In this document: piece after piece, positions 35,183-46,667 of the stretch
Layout: the number at the start of each line of letters is the position of its first letter
Position numbering within the stretch: position 1 is the first letter of the stretch
Source: Sabethes cyaneus
Taxonomy: Eukaryota > Arthropoda > Insecta > Diptera > Culicidae
Direction of reading: 5' to 3'
DNA: 64,000 nucleotides
Assembly (NCBI RefSeq): GCF_943734655.1
Contig: NC_071355.1
Span: 197,717,939 to 197,781,938, forward strand
Position numbers and translations under genes: made by a program
Notes under the pieces: model-generated
Database searches by the model: none
What the model was told of the DNA's origin: nothing
The model's input: the letters and a program-made list of their open reading frames with translations, nothing else

Positions 35183-35941
35183 ATGAAACCAACTTTGGTT
35201 CTTGTTGCTCTGGTAGCAATCATCACCTGTGCCTCGGCAGTTCCGGCACCCCGTGGTCTACTGGAAGACTTCGAAGATTTCGTGGCTTTAGTTCCGGTCG
35301 ATGATCTGGCAAAGTTGGCTTTCAATTACTACCAGAACGATAAGGATGTTCAGGACTTTTTCGCTTATCTGCAAGGAAAGGAATTCTCCACCGTTTGGGA
35401 TCAATTTTTCGCGCTGCATGAAGTAAAGGATCTACTGCACTATTTGAATGATGCTGGAGTGCCTGTGTATGAGGGTTTGAATTTCGTTGCTGATTTCCTC
35501 GGACTAAACCACGTCAAGCCGGTGCGCGTCGTTCGTAGTTGTAAGTTTTAAACTCGTTTTAACATGACAACTGAATGAGAAACATCTAATCTACACATAT
35601 TTAGTGAGAACTGGTGGACTATCTGGGTTCGTCAATGAAGCTTTGGAACTGTTTCCTAAGGACAAGTTTGAAGCGCTGTTTGAGGAGAAGCTAAAGACCA
35701 GTCCGGAATTTAAGGCTCTGTTTGAGAAGCTGCAGCGCTTTGATTTCCATAAGCTGGAGGAGTTCTATAATGTAAGTTTGGTTTGCATTCTTGGTGAGGG
35801 ATTTGGATTTAAAAGTTTTTTGTAATTTTTCAGAACTCCAAAGAAGTGCAGTCTCTGTTTGCCAAGCTGAGAGAATACGGTGTTGATATCGATAAGTTCG
35901 TAGAGCTCGTCGCTGATTTCTTTGGATGGGGAAAACACTAA
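35183..35941 (+). CDS. G12-like insect-allergen-repeat protein, gene 2 (3 exons, 210 aa)
   Basis: Exons are 35183-35540, 35605-35771 and 35834-35941 (358, 167 and 108 nt, exactly as in gene 1), with GT-AG introns of 64 and 62 nt in phases 1 and 0. I chose the ATG at 35183 because it starts the signal peptide (19 residues, ...CASA|VPAPRG), has ACC before it, and lies downstream of the initiator. The mature protein has no cysteine. Two helical repeats are visible, with the FVADFLGL and LVADFFGWG ends. It belongs to the same lipid-binding, probably midgut-secreted family as gene 1. It differs from the inverted copy, gene 4, at only five of 210 residues (6, 61, 185, 194, 199). Function beyond family membership is inferred. 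Confidence 0.95.
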
Positions 35942-35971
35942 AAGCTGATCGGGTTGATTCTATTTACATAA

Positions 35972-35977
35972 AATAAA
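35972..35977 (+). terminator. Poly(A) signal of gene 2
   Basis: AATAAA lies 31 nt after the stop. Gene 4 keeps the equivalent signal. Similarity between the two loci continues to about 36090. Confidence 0.75.
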
Positions 35978-36094
35978 ATAAGCAACTATTTCAACATAAT
36001 GTGAAACAAATGCAACTTTCATATAGAAAGAACCAGGCCATGCTATTAATATTTCTTGATTTCCACTACGATCTTTTGTTTATTCAACTCAATG

Positions 36095-38465
36095 GCGGTC
36101 GCGATGATGCGTAGCGACATTTTTCCACATTCCAACGAGACGCAATTTGTCCTCAGGCAAGGGTGAAATCGCTAGTGGCATTGGTATAGATGACTTTCCG
36201 CTGAGCCCAGGTTGACAGATCTCCGGATTTCTATGCCATTCTCGAGAGGGTAAACACAGACGATTGTGCAAACAGTACCGCTTACCGGTTGCAATTAAAT
36301 GCTTCATAAGCGATTCATCAAAACCAAATAATAATAAAAGTATTCCGAATGGTAAATCGTTTCGCTGCGACTCGGTAATGGAAATATTGTCTACCGGAGC
36401 TCATCTGTTGGTATTTGCACATGGTAGAATAAGAGCGGTTCCAACTAGAAAATTAATAATGCCCATCCCGCATTGTGAACATGTAAATATTGTTTTTAAT
36501 AGCAGATTCATGTGTCATGTGTTTTTTGCGTGAAGAATTTTCTACTATGTACTAAATCCAAACTGATTTGGCTTAGATAAGATGATTCAATAAATCATTT
36601 TCCACCCTAAAATTTTCGAATTCCTATTTCTAGATGTCCGAATTATGAGAAAAGGGTCCTTTTTCTTGTTGCTGTAAATGAATCTTTCCCATGTTTAAAG
36701 TATGCTACTGTTAGAAACAATTTCACGGTCGACAAGAAACTCAACTCTGTCACGAAAGAAGACTTGTCACTTTGATGATTCTCTTAATTTTTTGAATATG
36801 ATACAGCATGATAAAGAAGTAAGAAATTTTGTTGAGGCAAATCTATCAGTAGAGTAAATTGAACTAATAGGTACAAATAGTTAAAAGATACTTTTCGGTT
36901 ATAAATTTTGTAAGAAACTACCAATTCTGGCTTATATTTAGGTTTACAATTAGCTTTATCCCGAATCGGCGAGATTCGGTAACCGGCCAATGCAGCCTTG
37001 TAATTAGCCTAATGGATTCCCCATTAAATTTGTATCGAAAAGATCTATTCACCTTGCTTGCCATTATTCCGGATAACGATTAAATCCCGTTCGTTTAATT
37101 AATGGAAATTGGCTGAAAGTTTGTTGTTGACCAGTGCGGCGAAAGTGAAACCGGTAACACAATTCTAGGCAAAAGGAGTAGGATGAGGTAAAACAGATGG
37201 TTGTAAGTTTTTTGTGTTTAACTTTATTTTAATATGAAACAAGCTCATTGTTTTGCATGACTTTGTTTTCGAAATTCGAAATTTTCCTCTCTACAGGAAC
37301 CATACACTTGACTCCGCCGTCTTGCGTTCGCGGAAACTTTTGAAAAGTCTTGTTTTTCTATTTCGCGTAATCGGTAGCTGAAAGTGATAGCGATAAACTG
37401 TTATCGGATCGAAAGTCATAAAGAACTGACACCGAAACTGTTCCACCCCGTCGCGTTGCGAACTGAAATAAGAACCTCCCGGACCGGTCTAATTCGTTAC
37501 GAAAACAAGCTGTCGGTTTTGATATTTTTGATCTCTTATCAAAAACAGACAATCTTACCAGAAATCCCTCCGACTCCCGCACTGCTGCGCCGCACCACTC
37601 CCGAGCCGGAGCCGGAGGATGATGGCAGTGGTATCATGTTTCGGCTGAATGGGAACGTGGCAAGAATGTAGGTAGGTACCGAAACTCTCGACGCGCTGGA
37701 AAAGCTGAAAGTGATGGTTGGAGCGGCGTGCCACCTCACAAAAACGTCTCGACTTTTCCATCATCCGCTTCATCATCATTCATCCTGCATACAAGCTAAC
37801 GGTTGCTTTTAGAACTATGGTGTATACGAAACAGGAAGAGCGCAATGCTCCTAACCTGTATATTCGAAGTAAAGTCAAGGTCTGCCAGCAGTGATTCAAA
37901 GGACGGATTATCGGAGGCGGTTCATCTTTTCATTTAGCTAATGAGTCAGTTGCTTTGGACTTTTTCCGAATGGGTTTCACCAGGAGATTTCATCAATAGA
38001 AATGTGTACAGTACAGGATATATGCTTTAGAAGTGCATTTCCTTGAAATTGATGATTGGTGAAAAATATAATTAATTGGTTGGATTTACCGCAAAGCTTC
38101 TGGTGATCACGATGTGACTGGTAAAAAACAAGGTGAATCAACGAGCATTTTAAATGTTAATTCAAAATTACTACTCGAAATTTTTGTTCAGGTGAGAATC
38201 GCTTTCACTTGAACATTTCACAGCTGACATTAAAATCAAACAAGTAGAGCACAGAGTTAAAAGCTGCATATACTGTCCGCTGAAACGGAATTCTTAGAAA
38301 ATCAGTTGAGTGAAGTATTTTCGAGGGCGCGTTCACATTGACCTTAGAATCCAATTGGCATCAATTAATCCACATAATAGCGTTCCAACAAATGTGGTAC
38401 CCATATCGTCTCCTTTTTTCCAATGTGCCCAGGTCGATGGCAGCATGGATACATGAAACTCTTTG
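36095..38465. other. Intergenic DNA, no gene recognised
   Basis: Short frames only. The longest (95 codons at 37384-37671) has no recognisable domain and no supporting splice structure. No repeat was recognised by eye. Confidence 0.4.
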
Positions 38466-38469
38466 GTAA

Positions 38470-39934
38470 TTCACAATGTGTTTGGGGTTATTTGCTCTAT
38501 CTACAAGAAAGGCGATAAGCTGGATTGTGAGAACTACCGAGCGATCACTATCCTAAATGTCCTCTACAAAATTCTTTCCAAGTCATCTTCTATCGACTAT
38601 CACCAATAGCCAATAGATTCGTGAAAAGTTATCAGGCCGGCTTCATGAAGGATTGGTTTACCACGAACCAAATCTTACCCTGCGGTAGACCCTTCAGAAG
38701 TGCCGCGAATTCAGAGTCCCCATGCATCACCTTTTCATTGATTTCAAAGCCGCATATGATAGTGTAAACCGACTATGGAAAATTCTGGACGAAAACGGCT
38801 TTCCCGGTAAGCTTACTAGATTTGTCATGGATGGATGGGATCCAGTATTGTGTGAGAATCTCGAGTGGACTGTCGGACCCATTCGAAGTTTGCAGGGGAC
38901 TTCGGCAAGGAAATGGTCTTTCCTGCAAGCTATTCAACATTACACTTGAAGGTGATAGAAGACGAGTCGCGATTGAAATGCGGGGCACGATTTTTAATAC
39001 ATCCAGTCAATTTTTACTTCCTTTGCCGACGACGTGGATGCTGTCGGCAAAACATTTGAGGCGGTGGAAGATAAGTACACCAGACTAAAACGCAAAGCAG
39101 AGAATTGGATTGAAGATAAACACGTCTAAACCGAAGTACATGCTAGCGGATGAGACCGAGTGCGATAAGATCCGCTTAGCAGCCACGTAGCCAGAGGTGG
39201 AGGCCAGGAGCCCTATCTTGGCTCCTAATACATTATGTGCATATATTACTGCTTATAAATATAATACAGAACAATACATTTAATGTATTGTAGTTCTAAA
39301 CGAAAAAATATGTATATAAAACAGTTAAAATCAAAATTGGGCCCCCGGGCCTCCCCTTCTGGCTACTTGGCTGCCGCTTAGGTAGTACCATGGTATACCA
39401 TGGTAATCTATGGAGATGAATGTGAGGTATTTGACGAGTTCATATATCTTGGCTCACTTGGTCCACAAACATTTCCGGTCGAACAATCTGAGCCTCTGTA
39501 CAAAGTGCACATTATACAAAACGGAAAACGTTCTCTACGGACATGAAACGTAGATATCGGTAGAAGAGGACTTTTGAGTAATCGAAGTTTTCGAACGGGG
39601 GGTGCTACGAACCATCATTGGTGGTTTGCAAGAGAACAGTGTATGAAGACGAAGCATGAACCAGGAACTTGCATGTGTCTGCGGCGAATCCAATATTAAG
39701 AAAGTGGCTAAAGCTTAACGGATACGTTAGGTAGGTCGTGTTGCTAGAATGCCGGACAACTATCTTGCAACAATGGTTTTCGGTTGGAATCCCGTAGGAA
39801 CGAGAAGAAGAGGGGCACAGCGAGCGACTGAAGCACTAGGTGCACATGAAACAAGAAACCAGCTGCCATGGACTGAATTAGATGTAGGAATTACGTTATG
39901 CAGGCCTTGTCATAAAATGTAACGCCAACTAAGC
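38470..39934 (+). pseudogene. Decayed LINE copy with a nested hAT-type MITE
   Basis: Landmarks in order: IYKKGDKLDCENYRAITILN, a frameshift, then HHLFIDFKAAYDSVNR (motif A), LWKILDENGFPGKLTR, a CVRIS / LRQGNGLSCKLFNITL piece and an FADDVD-like piece in another frame. A 194-bp MITE follows. Sequence resumes with GDECEVFDEFIYLGSLG, then CTLYKT, an ERGVLRTIIGG-like piece and a GRVARMPDNY-like piece. The 3' end runs into the AAGT microsatellite, the same type of tail as on the copy at 19015-20123. Several frameshifts and stops make it non-functional. Confidence 0.8.
39180..39373. mobile_element. 194-bp hAT-type MITE with 8-bp TSD
   Basis: An 8-bp duplication CCGCTTAG lies at 39172-39179 and 39374-39381. 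The terminal inverted repeats start with CAG: CAGCCACGTAGCCAGA on the left, CAGCCAAGTAGCCAGA as the inverse of the right end, continuing imperfectly for about 32 bp. An 8-bp duplication and CAG termini are diagnostic of hAT elements. No coding capacity. Confidence 0.88.
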
Positions 39935-40399
<465 letters not shown>

Positions 40400-40635
40400 A
40401 ATATGCTGGCTGATTTGGCTGATCTTTCAGAAGAATGTTTTGGTCTGTGAAAACGGAGTAATCGTAGGATGGCGAATGTATTATTATTTATCTCAATCGA
40501 GTGGGTCACGCTATGTCCGAAAGCACTTATTATTCAACTTTCATGCACCTCAGATTTTTCTTCACAGGATGTTAGTATTGGTCAAAACGATTAATTTAAG
40601 AAAGGTCCTAAAATATTCTATCTTGGGTTTTTAAA

Positions 40636-41726
40636 AATTCACCCCGCCAGTGGCCGGCGCTTCCAACGGCGGGTCGCCGGTAATACTCGCGGCCGTCTCG
40701 CCCTGAATGATCTAGTGTTACTATAGATAGTTTTTGTGGTCTTGTTATTGATTAAAACATTAGTCACTCTCGAATTTCTCGAGTTCGATTAGTTTTTGAG
40801 TTACGCAAAAAATGCTACCCCTACTACAGGGGTGAGAGGTCTCTAACCATCAAAAAATAAATTCAAGATTCCAAAATCCCCCACATGCCAAATTTGGAAA
40901 TTTGGTTCCATTTGCTTGATTAGTTCTCGAGTTATGAGGAAATTTGTATTTCATTTATATGGGAGCCCTTCCTATTATTAGGGAGATTGGTCATAATTTA
41001 CCGTAGAAAAAATGTCTACCTTCTAAAACTCCCGGAAGCCAAATTTAGTTCCATTTGCTTGATTACTTCTCAAGTTATGAGAAAATTTGTATTTCATTTC
41101 TATGGGAGCCCTCCCCCATCCTAAACAGGGGTCCTAATTCACCAAAAAAATTCTTGCCTCCGAAAACCCCCACCTGCCAAATTTGGTTCCATTTGCTTGA
41201 TTAGTCCTCGAGTTATGACGAAATTTGAATTTCATTTGCATGGGAGCCCCTCCTCCTAAACAGGGGAGGGGTTCTAATTCATCATAGAAACAATTCTTGC
41301 CTCCGAAAATCACCACATGCCGAATTTGGTTCCATTTGCTTGATTAGTTCTGGAGATAAGAGGAAATGTGTATTTTATTTGTACAGAATCCCCCCCTCTT
41401 GAAGAGGAGGGGGGGGGGTCATAATTCCCTTTCTAAAGAGGGGAGGGGTCATAATTCATTATAGAAAAAAATCTTGCTTCCAAAAACACCCACATGCCAA
41501 ATTTGGTTCCAATTGCTTGATTAGTTCTCTAGTTATGCAGAAATTTGTGTTTCTTTTGTATGGGAGCCCCCCTCTTAGGGAGGAGGGGTCTCTAACTATC
41601 ATATGAACCTTCCCCGGCCCCAAAACCCCCTACATGCAAATTTTCACCCTGATCGGTTTAGTAGTTTTCGATTCTATAAGGAACATACCGACAGACAGCC
41701 AGAAATCTATTTTATTGGTATAGATT
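40636..41726 (+). repeat. Tandem-array interspersed element (copy B)
   Basis: The head carries AACGGCGGGTCGCCGG, CTGAATGATCTAGTGTTACT and TTTTTGTGGTCTTG boxes shared with copy C. Then come about six monomers of roughly 145 bp with the C-rich/G-rich hairpin and TTCCATTTGCTTGATTAG box. The diverged last monomer (GGTTTAGTAGTTTTCGATTC) leads to two CAGA units and the terminal TATTGGTATAGAT. Confidence 0.8.
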
Positions 41727-41887
41727 TTCCAACACACTTCCTCCCATAGTACTAGTACTAAAATACACAGTACATACCTCCTTTTTCTCTCTGAAAGTCC
41801 AATTACTGCTACGCTACTGCACACTATACATTATAAAAGCAATAACATATGAAATCTGAGCAGAAAAGCAGTTCATTTTGACAAATC

Positions 41888-41940
41888 AAAACCGTGACAA
41901 AATCGGGGAGTGATAAAATCGGGGAGTGACAAAATCGGGT
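41888..41940 (+). mobile_element. Fragment of a TIR element with GACAAAATCGGG repeats
   Basis: Three copies of GTGACAAAATCGGGGA-like sequence. The same word forms the subterminal repeats of the 890-bp element at 49558-50447, so this is probably a solo end of a relative. Confidence 0.5.
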
Positions 41941-43090
41941 TACCACCGTATTCGTATTTTTCTCACTCTTTTTAAGTCCTTCTCGTTTTTCGTCTTCATG
42001 TGTGCTGTTTTCCTCTTTTTGAAGCGCTGTTTTCGGGATTTTCTGCCCTTCTATTCTTTTTGTCTTTTTTCCCTTCCCTCTACGGTTTACTTTTTGCTTT
42101 ATTCGGTTTTTCCTGTTTTTCTTTTCCTCTTTTTTTGACCCATATTTTTCTAGTTTTATCCCTTTTCTCATTTCAGCTATCGGTTTTCTTTTTTCTCTCT
42201 CGTTTTGTTTTTTTGCACTGCGATTTCTTTTGTGGTTGTGACGTTTTCCCTTTTTTGTCTCGTTTTTTCTCGGTTTTCATGTTTCTCGTTTTGACTGTTT
42301 CTGCTTTTACTCTTCCTTTTCTTTTCTTTCCTTGTTCCATGTTTCGCTCATTTCCTGAGTTCTAAATTTCCTTTATTTTGTTTTTCATCTTTCTTCTTCG
42401 GTTTCGCCCCGTTTCGGATCCGTCTCCAATCTTTTGCTTACACGTGTTTTGCATTTGCATTGACGTTTTCTTTTCTGGTCCTTGTTTTTGTCGAGAGACT
42501 TGTTTGACCAACGATACTAATTTTGGTTTTAGTGATGGCGTTTTGACCAACACGCCACCACTAAAACCAAAACTTGTTTTTGTCTTTATTCGCTTTTCAA
42601 CTCCTTTTCTTTCCCTTTTTTCGTTCTTTCAACAATTGCTGTTTTTTCGTCCGCCTGTTCTGTTCTTCCTCGTATTTTGTGCTGTTTTTCCTCCTTTTTG
42701 GTCATTTTCTGTTATTCTTTTCCGTTTTATCCCTTTTGTCTATATCAGTATTTTCTCCTCATTTCATTTTATTTTCTTTCTCAGTTTTCTTCCTACCCTG
42801 TTCTTTTTTTTTTCTATTCTTCTGCTCCCGTATTTTTTGCTTTTGTTTTTTTCACTGACCGCTTTTTTCACCTTTTTCGTCCAATTATTCTTTTTTTTCT
42901 GCTTATTTTATCCTCATTTTTTTCTTGTATTTTCGTTTTCTTTAGAATTCTTCTTTCTTTTTGCTCATTTTACTTTCGTTGATGCTTTTTCGTCAAATCT
43001 TCTCGTTTTTCATCTTTTTCTCTCTTGTTTACTTGTTTTCTACTTTTATCTCTTTTTATGTCACGTTTTCCCGATCGATAAAATTTTAAA
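41940..43090 (+). repeat. 1.15-kb polypyrimidine tract
   Basis: The plus strand is dominated by T and C with recurring TTTTTCTGTTTT, CTCGTTTTTC and TTTTCTTTCTC words. It looks like the complementary-strand version of the polypurine tract at 31320-32640. Phe-rich frames of up to 239 codons here are compositional artefacts. Confidence 0.75.
42521..42572. other. Perfectly placed 21-bp hairpin inside the polypyrimidine tract
   Basis: TTTTGGTTTTAGTGATGGCG (42521-42540) is inverted at 42553-42572 with one mismatch, around a 10-nt loop once the next T:A pair is included. TTTGACCAAC occurs both just before the stem and in the loop. The surrounding tract is not palindromic. Confidence 0.8.
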
Positions 43091-43146
43091 CTGCTGACTT
43101 CTCGGCACGTATCCCAGCCCGGGGCACGCCAGTGGTTATGGTATAT

Positions 43147-45043
43147 ATTGAAACTAGCTGACCCGACAAACTTCGTATTGCCACAAATTAACCTGTGTTG
43201 TACATAAATCATGAATCTCGGATGATCTTTATCACTTCTCGAGTTTTGCAAGTCCCCCAGACCCGACGGCGGGTCACCGGCAACACTCGCGACCGGCTCG
43301 TCCTGAATGATCTAGTGTTACTATAGATAGTTTTTGTGGTCTTGTTATTGATTAATGTTTTATGGAAGAGTCTCGAATTTCTCGAGTTGGATTAGTTTTT
43401 GAGTTTCGCCAAAATTTCTGTTTTATTTGTATGAGAGTCCATATCCCCCTACCACAGGGGTGAGAGGTCTCTAACTATCATAAAATAAATTCAAGACTCA
43501 AAAATCTCCTACATGCTAAATTTGGTTCCATTTGCTTGATTAGTACTCAAATTATAAGGAAATTTGTATTTCATTTGTATGGAAGCCCACCCTCTTAAAA
43601 GGGAAAGGGGTCGTAATACACCACAGAAAAAAAATTCTGCCATCTAAAACTCTCACATGCCAAATTTGGTTCCATTTACTTGATTAGTTCTAAAGTTATG
43701 AGCAAATTTGTATTTCGTTTGAATGGGAGCCCCCCCCCCTCCTAAAAAGGTAAGAAGTCCTAATTCATCATGGGAAAAATGGTTGCCTCCAAAAACACCC
43801 ACATGCCAAATGTTGTTCTATTTGCTTGATTAGTTCTCGAGTTAGGAGGAAATTTGTATTTCATTTGTACAGGAGCCCCCCCTCTTAGAGTGGGGAGGGG
43901 TCCTAATTCACCGTAGAAAATTTTCTTGCCCTCGAAAACCTTCACATGCCAAAGTTGGTTCCATTTGCTTGATTAGTTCTCGAGTTATGGGGAAATTTGT
44001 ATTTCATTTGTATTGGAGCCCCCCCTCCTAATGTGGGAAGAGATCCTAATTCATCACAGAAAAAATTCTTGCCTCCAAAAACACCTACATGCCAAATTTG
44101 GTTCCATTTGCTGGATTAGTTCTCGAGTTATGAGGAAATTTGTATGGCAGCCCCCCCTCTTAAAGGAGAGAGGAGTTACAATTCCTCTTATAAAGAGGGA
44201 GGGGTCTCAATTTACCATAGAATAAATTCTGGTCACCGAAAACACCCACATGCCAAATTTGGTTCTATTTGCTTGATTAGTTCTCGAGTTATGAGGAAAT
44301 TTGTATTTCATTTGTATAGGAGCCCCCCCTCCTAAAGTGGGGAGAGGTTCTTATTCATCATAGAAAACATTCTTGCCTCCAAAAACACCTACATGCCAAA
44401 TTTGGTTCCATTTGCTGGATTAGCTCTCGAGTTATAAGGAAATTTGTATTTCGTTTGTATAGGAGTCCCCCCCCCATCTTAAAGTGGGGAGGGGTCCCAA
44501 TTCATCATAGAAAAAAATTTTGTCTTCAAAAACACACACATGCCAAATTTGGTTCCATTTGCTTGATTAGTTCTCGAGTTATGAGGAAATTGGTATTTCA
44601 TTTGTACAGGAGCCCCCCCTCTTAAAGTGAGGAGGGGTCCTAATTCAACATAGAAAATTTTCTTGCCCTCGAAAACCTTCACATGCCAAATTTGGTTCCA
44701 TTTGCTTGATTAGTTCTCGAGTTATGAGGAAATTTGTATGGAAACCCCCCCTCTTAAAGGGGAGAGGAGTTATAATTCCCCTTATAAAGAGGGGAGGGGT
44801 CTCAAATTACCCTAGAATAAATTCTTGTCACCGAAAACACCCACATGTCAAATTTGGTTCTATTTGCTTAATTAGTTCTCGAATTATGCAGAAATTTGTG
44901 TTTCATTTGTATGGGAGCCCCCCCTCTTAGTGGGGGGAGGGGTCTCTAACCATCACTAAAACCTTTCCTGGCCCTAAAAACCTCTACATGCAAATTTTCA
45001 CGCCGATTGGTTCAGTAGTTTTTGATTCTATAAGGAACACAAA

Positions 45044-45104
<61 letters not shown>

Positions 45105-45127
45105 AATCCTTCTTTATAGGTATAGAT
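43147..45127 (+). repeat. Tandem-array interspersed element (copy C, most complete)
   Basis: The head ACTAGCTGACCCGACAAACT begins near 43154. The conserved CTGAATGATCTAGTGTTACT box follows at about 43301, then about eleven monomers. TTCCATTTGCTTGATTAG boxes start near 43527, 43667, 43811, 43957, 44101, 44260, 44404, 44553, 44700 and 44854, giving spacings of roughly 140-160 bp. The longer monomers carry an extra C-rich/G-rich block. The last monomer is diverged and is followed by (CAGA)n (about 45046-45104) and TTTATAGGTATAGAT. There is no open reading frame, so it is a non-autonomous element. ACTAGCTGACCC heads and TATAGAT tails with an internal microsatellite are widespread in insects, but I cannot assign a transposon class. 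Confidence 0.82.
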
Positions 45128-45179
45128 GGAGCCTGCATTCGGCTTTACCTGATTACAAAGCGCTTGGCAACGGTGATGC

Positions 45180-45500
45180 TGAGCCGGTTGCATACACGTC
45201 AATGATGGAACATGTCGATCAGCTTTTGTAATTCGATACAATCTGAGCATCTGAGCGTCCTGCAAGGTAGATTTTGAGGTTACCAACGTCACGGTTCTGC
45301 ATCCTGGAGGAAGTATCATGCAAACCTCGGTGGTTCCCCGTTGGTGTGGTCAATGCGATCAAATGCTGCTTTGATGTCGGTATGCTCCGTGGCTGCTTGT
45401 GCTCCAACTTCCTGTATGTTGTAGACAAAATGAGTTGAATTCTACCAGATTTGCGATAATCGAGTGGACATAACCAGTACATGTGGAATGAGATCACGGA
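45180..45500 (-). pseudogene. LINE reverse-transcriptase fragment
   Basis: The minus strand reads TDIKAAFDRIDHT, the catalytic motif A of I/Jockey-type reverse transcriptases. Downstream a broken frame reads VGNLKIYLAGRSDAQ. Only about 300 bp survives. Confidence 0.45.
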
Positions 45501-46410
45501 TAATCGCTTGATTTTATTGGATGTGGCTATGTTTGATGCTTTTACATTCTACACAATCATGAATTAGCGTGTTTTACACCAAAATAAAATGCGCATTCAT
45601 AATTTTACCAAATAGTTTCCGCGTTTTTAAGCAATTAATAGCATAGGCCATTCTACCCCACCGGTGCGTTCTGGACAGTCTTACCTATGTACGGTTTTTA
45701 AACCTTTTACTAATAGTCTTGACTTGCATTGAACAAGTTTAAAATAAACGAATTTTTCAAAAAGTTATGCGGAAGAGAATTTATATGATAAATGTGATTC
45801 TTTTGCTATCATATGATGGTATGTTTTGTTCGCCATACCTATCACCCATAAATTCGGTGGCTGAATTGATTTAAATACGAGCACCGATAAAGGCGCATAT
45901 TTGGAAATGCTTACATGAAAAGGGTGGAGATGTGCACATATCGTTGGCTACAAATGGGTACCTGTAACTACCTTCTCTCTTTGCTTTTTGGTAAAAGGGC
46001 CACAGCTTTGTGCTTCGCTACAGGCATCATGCGATTTGAATCATTCGAAGTAAAGGTATGATTTTGGGTATTGTATGATGGAATGGTTGTCAAAATGTGA
46101 TGGTACGAATATGCGCAATAAATCAGTAGCGATTTATTATTCGTCTAATTTTCACCGTGCGAATTCAAATTTATCTTTGACAACCTGGATGAAAAATAAC
46201 CCGTGTTTTTGATGCTATTTTTACTTCGGGTTCAAGTACTACATCACATAGTTACCTTTTTCAAAGTCCACAATTACATTGTGAATCTAATCCACTTGAC
46301 GATTATTTATAAAATGCTTACTGTTTAAGTAATACATTAGACGATATCACTACTGTGGAGAGTGGATTAGCAACGGAAGGTTAAGCATATTTTACTCGCC
46401 AAGTAAATCA
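45501..46410. other. Intergenic DNA upstream of gene 3
   Basis: AT-rich sequence without a recognised gene or long repeat. Confidence 0.45.
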
Positions 46411-46413
46411 AAA

Positions 46414-46420
46414 TGATAAG
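46414..46420 (+). promoter_or_regulatory. Candidate GATA-factor site of gene 3, displaced by a SINE
   Basis: TGATAAG followed by TGG lies 179 bp upstream of the position where the TATA box should be. The SINE 46459-46581 separates it from the core promoter. Confidence 0.35.
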
Positions 46421-46458
46421 TGGTTTACCACTATTTCTTCGCAAGTAAATAAATTGTT

Positions 46459-46581
46459 CGGCAAAGCAAAGCCTTGGGTTTATACCGTCTTTAGACATTA
46501 CCCTTCTTTATCAACAGGCTTCGCAGCCGGCTGTTAGAGTACAGGAAAATTACGGGGCCAGCGCAACGATCCTACTAACTC
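46459..46581 (-). mobile_element. SINE copy in the promoter of gene 3, 7-bp TSD
   Basis: AATTGTT is repeated at 46452-46458 and 46582-46588. The insert, read on the minus strand, holds GTACTCTAACAGCCGGCTGC, GAAGCCTGTTGATAAAGAAG-like sequence and a terminal GGCTTTGCTTTGC, the same body as the copies at 28709, 51776 and 62852. It is 5' truncated. Confidence 0.7.
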
Positions 46582-46667
46582 AATTGTTATATTGTAATAT
46601 TGTTCGGTGTATTAGTAATTTAGTATCAGTTTCATTTCACAACAAACTACAATTAACCTATTTCACA

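Noticed and set aside
35117..35551. Longer N terminus of gene 2 starting at 35117
   Set aside because: It begins upstream of the predicted transcription start and would bury the signal peptide; the ATG at 35183 has better context and matches gene 1.
42378..43097. 239-codon Phe-rich frame resembling a multi-pass membrane protein
   Set aside because: Compositional artefact of the polypyrimidine tract, with overlapping long frames in all three phases.
43500..45000. CRISPR-like array of regularly spaced repeats
   Set aside because: The repeat covers nearly the whole monomer, there are no unique spacers or cas genes, and the genome is eukaryotic.
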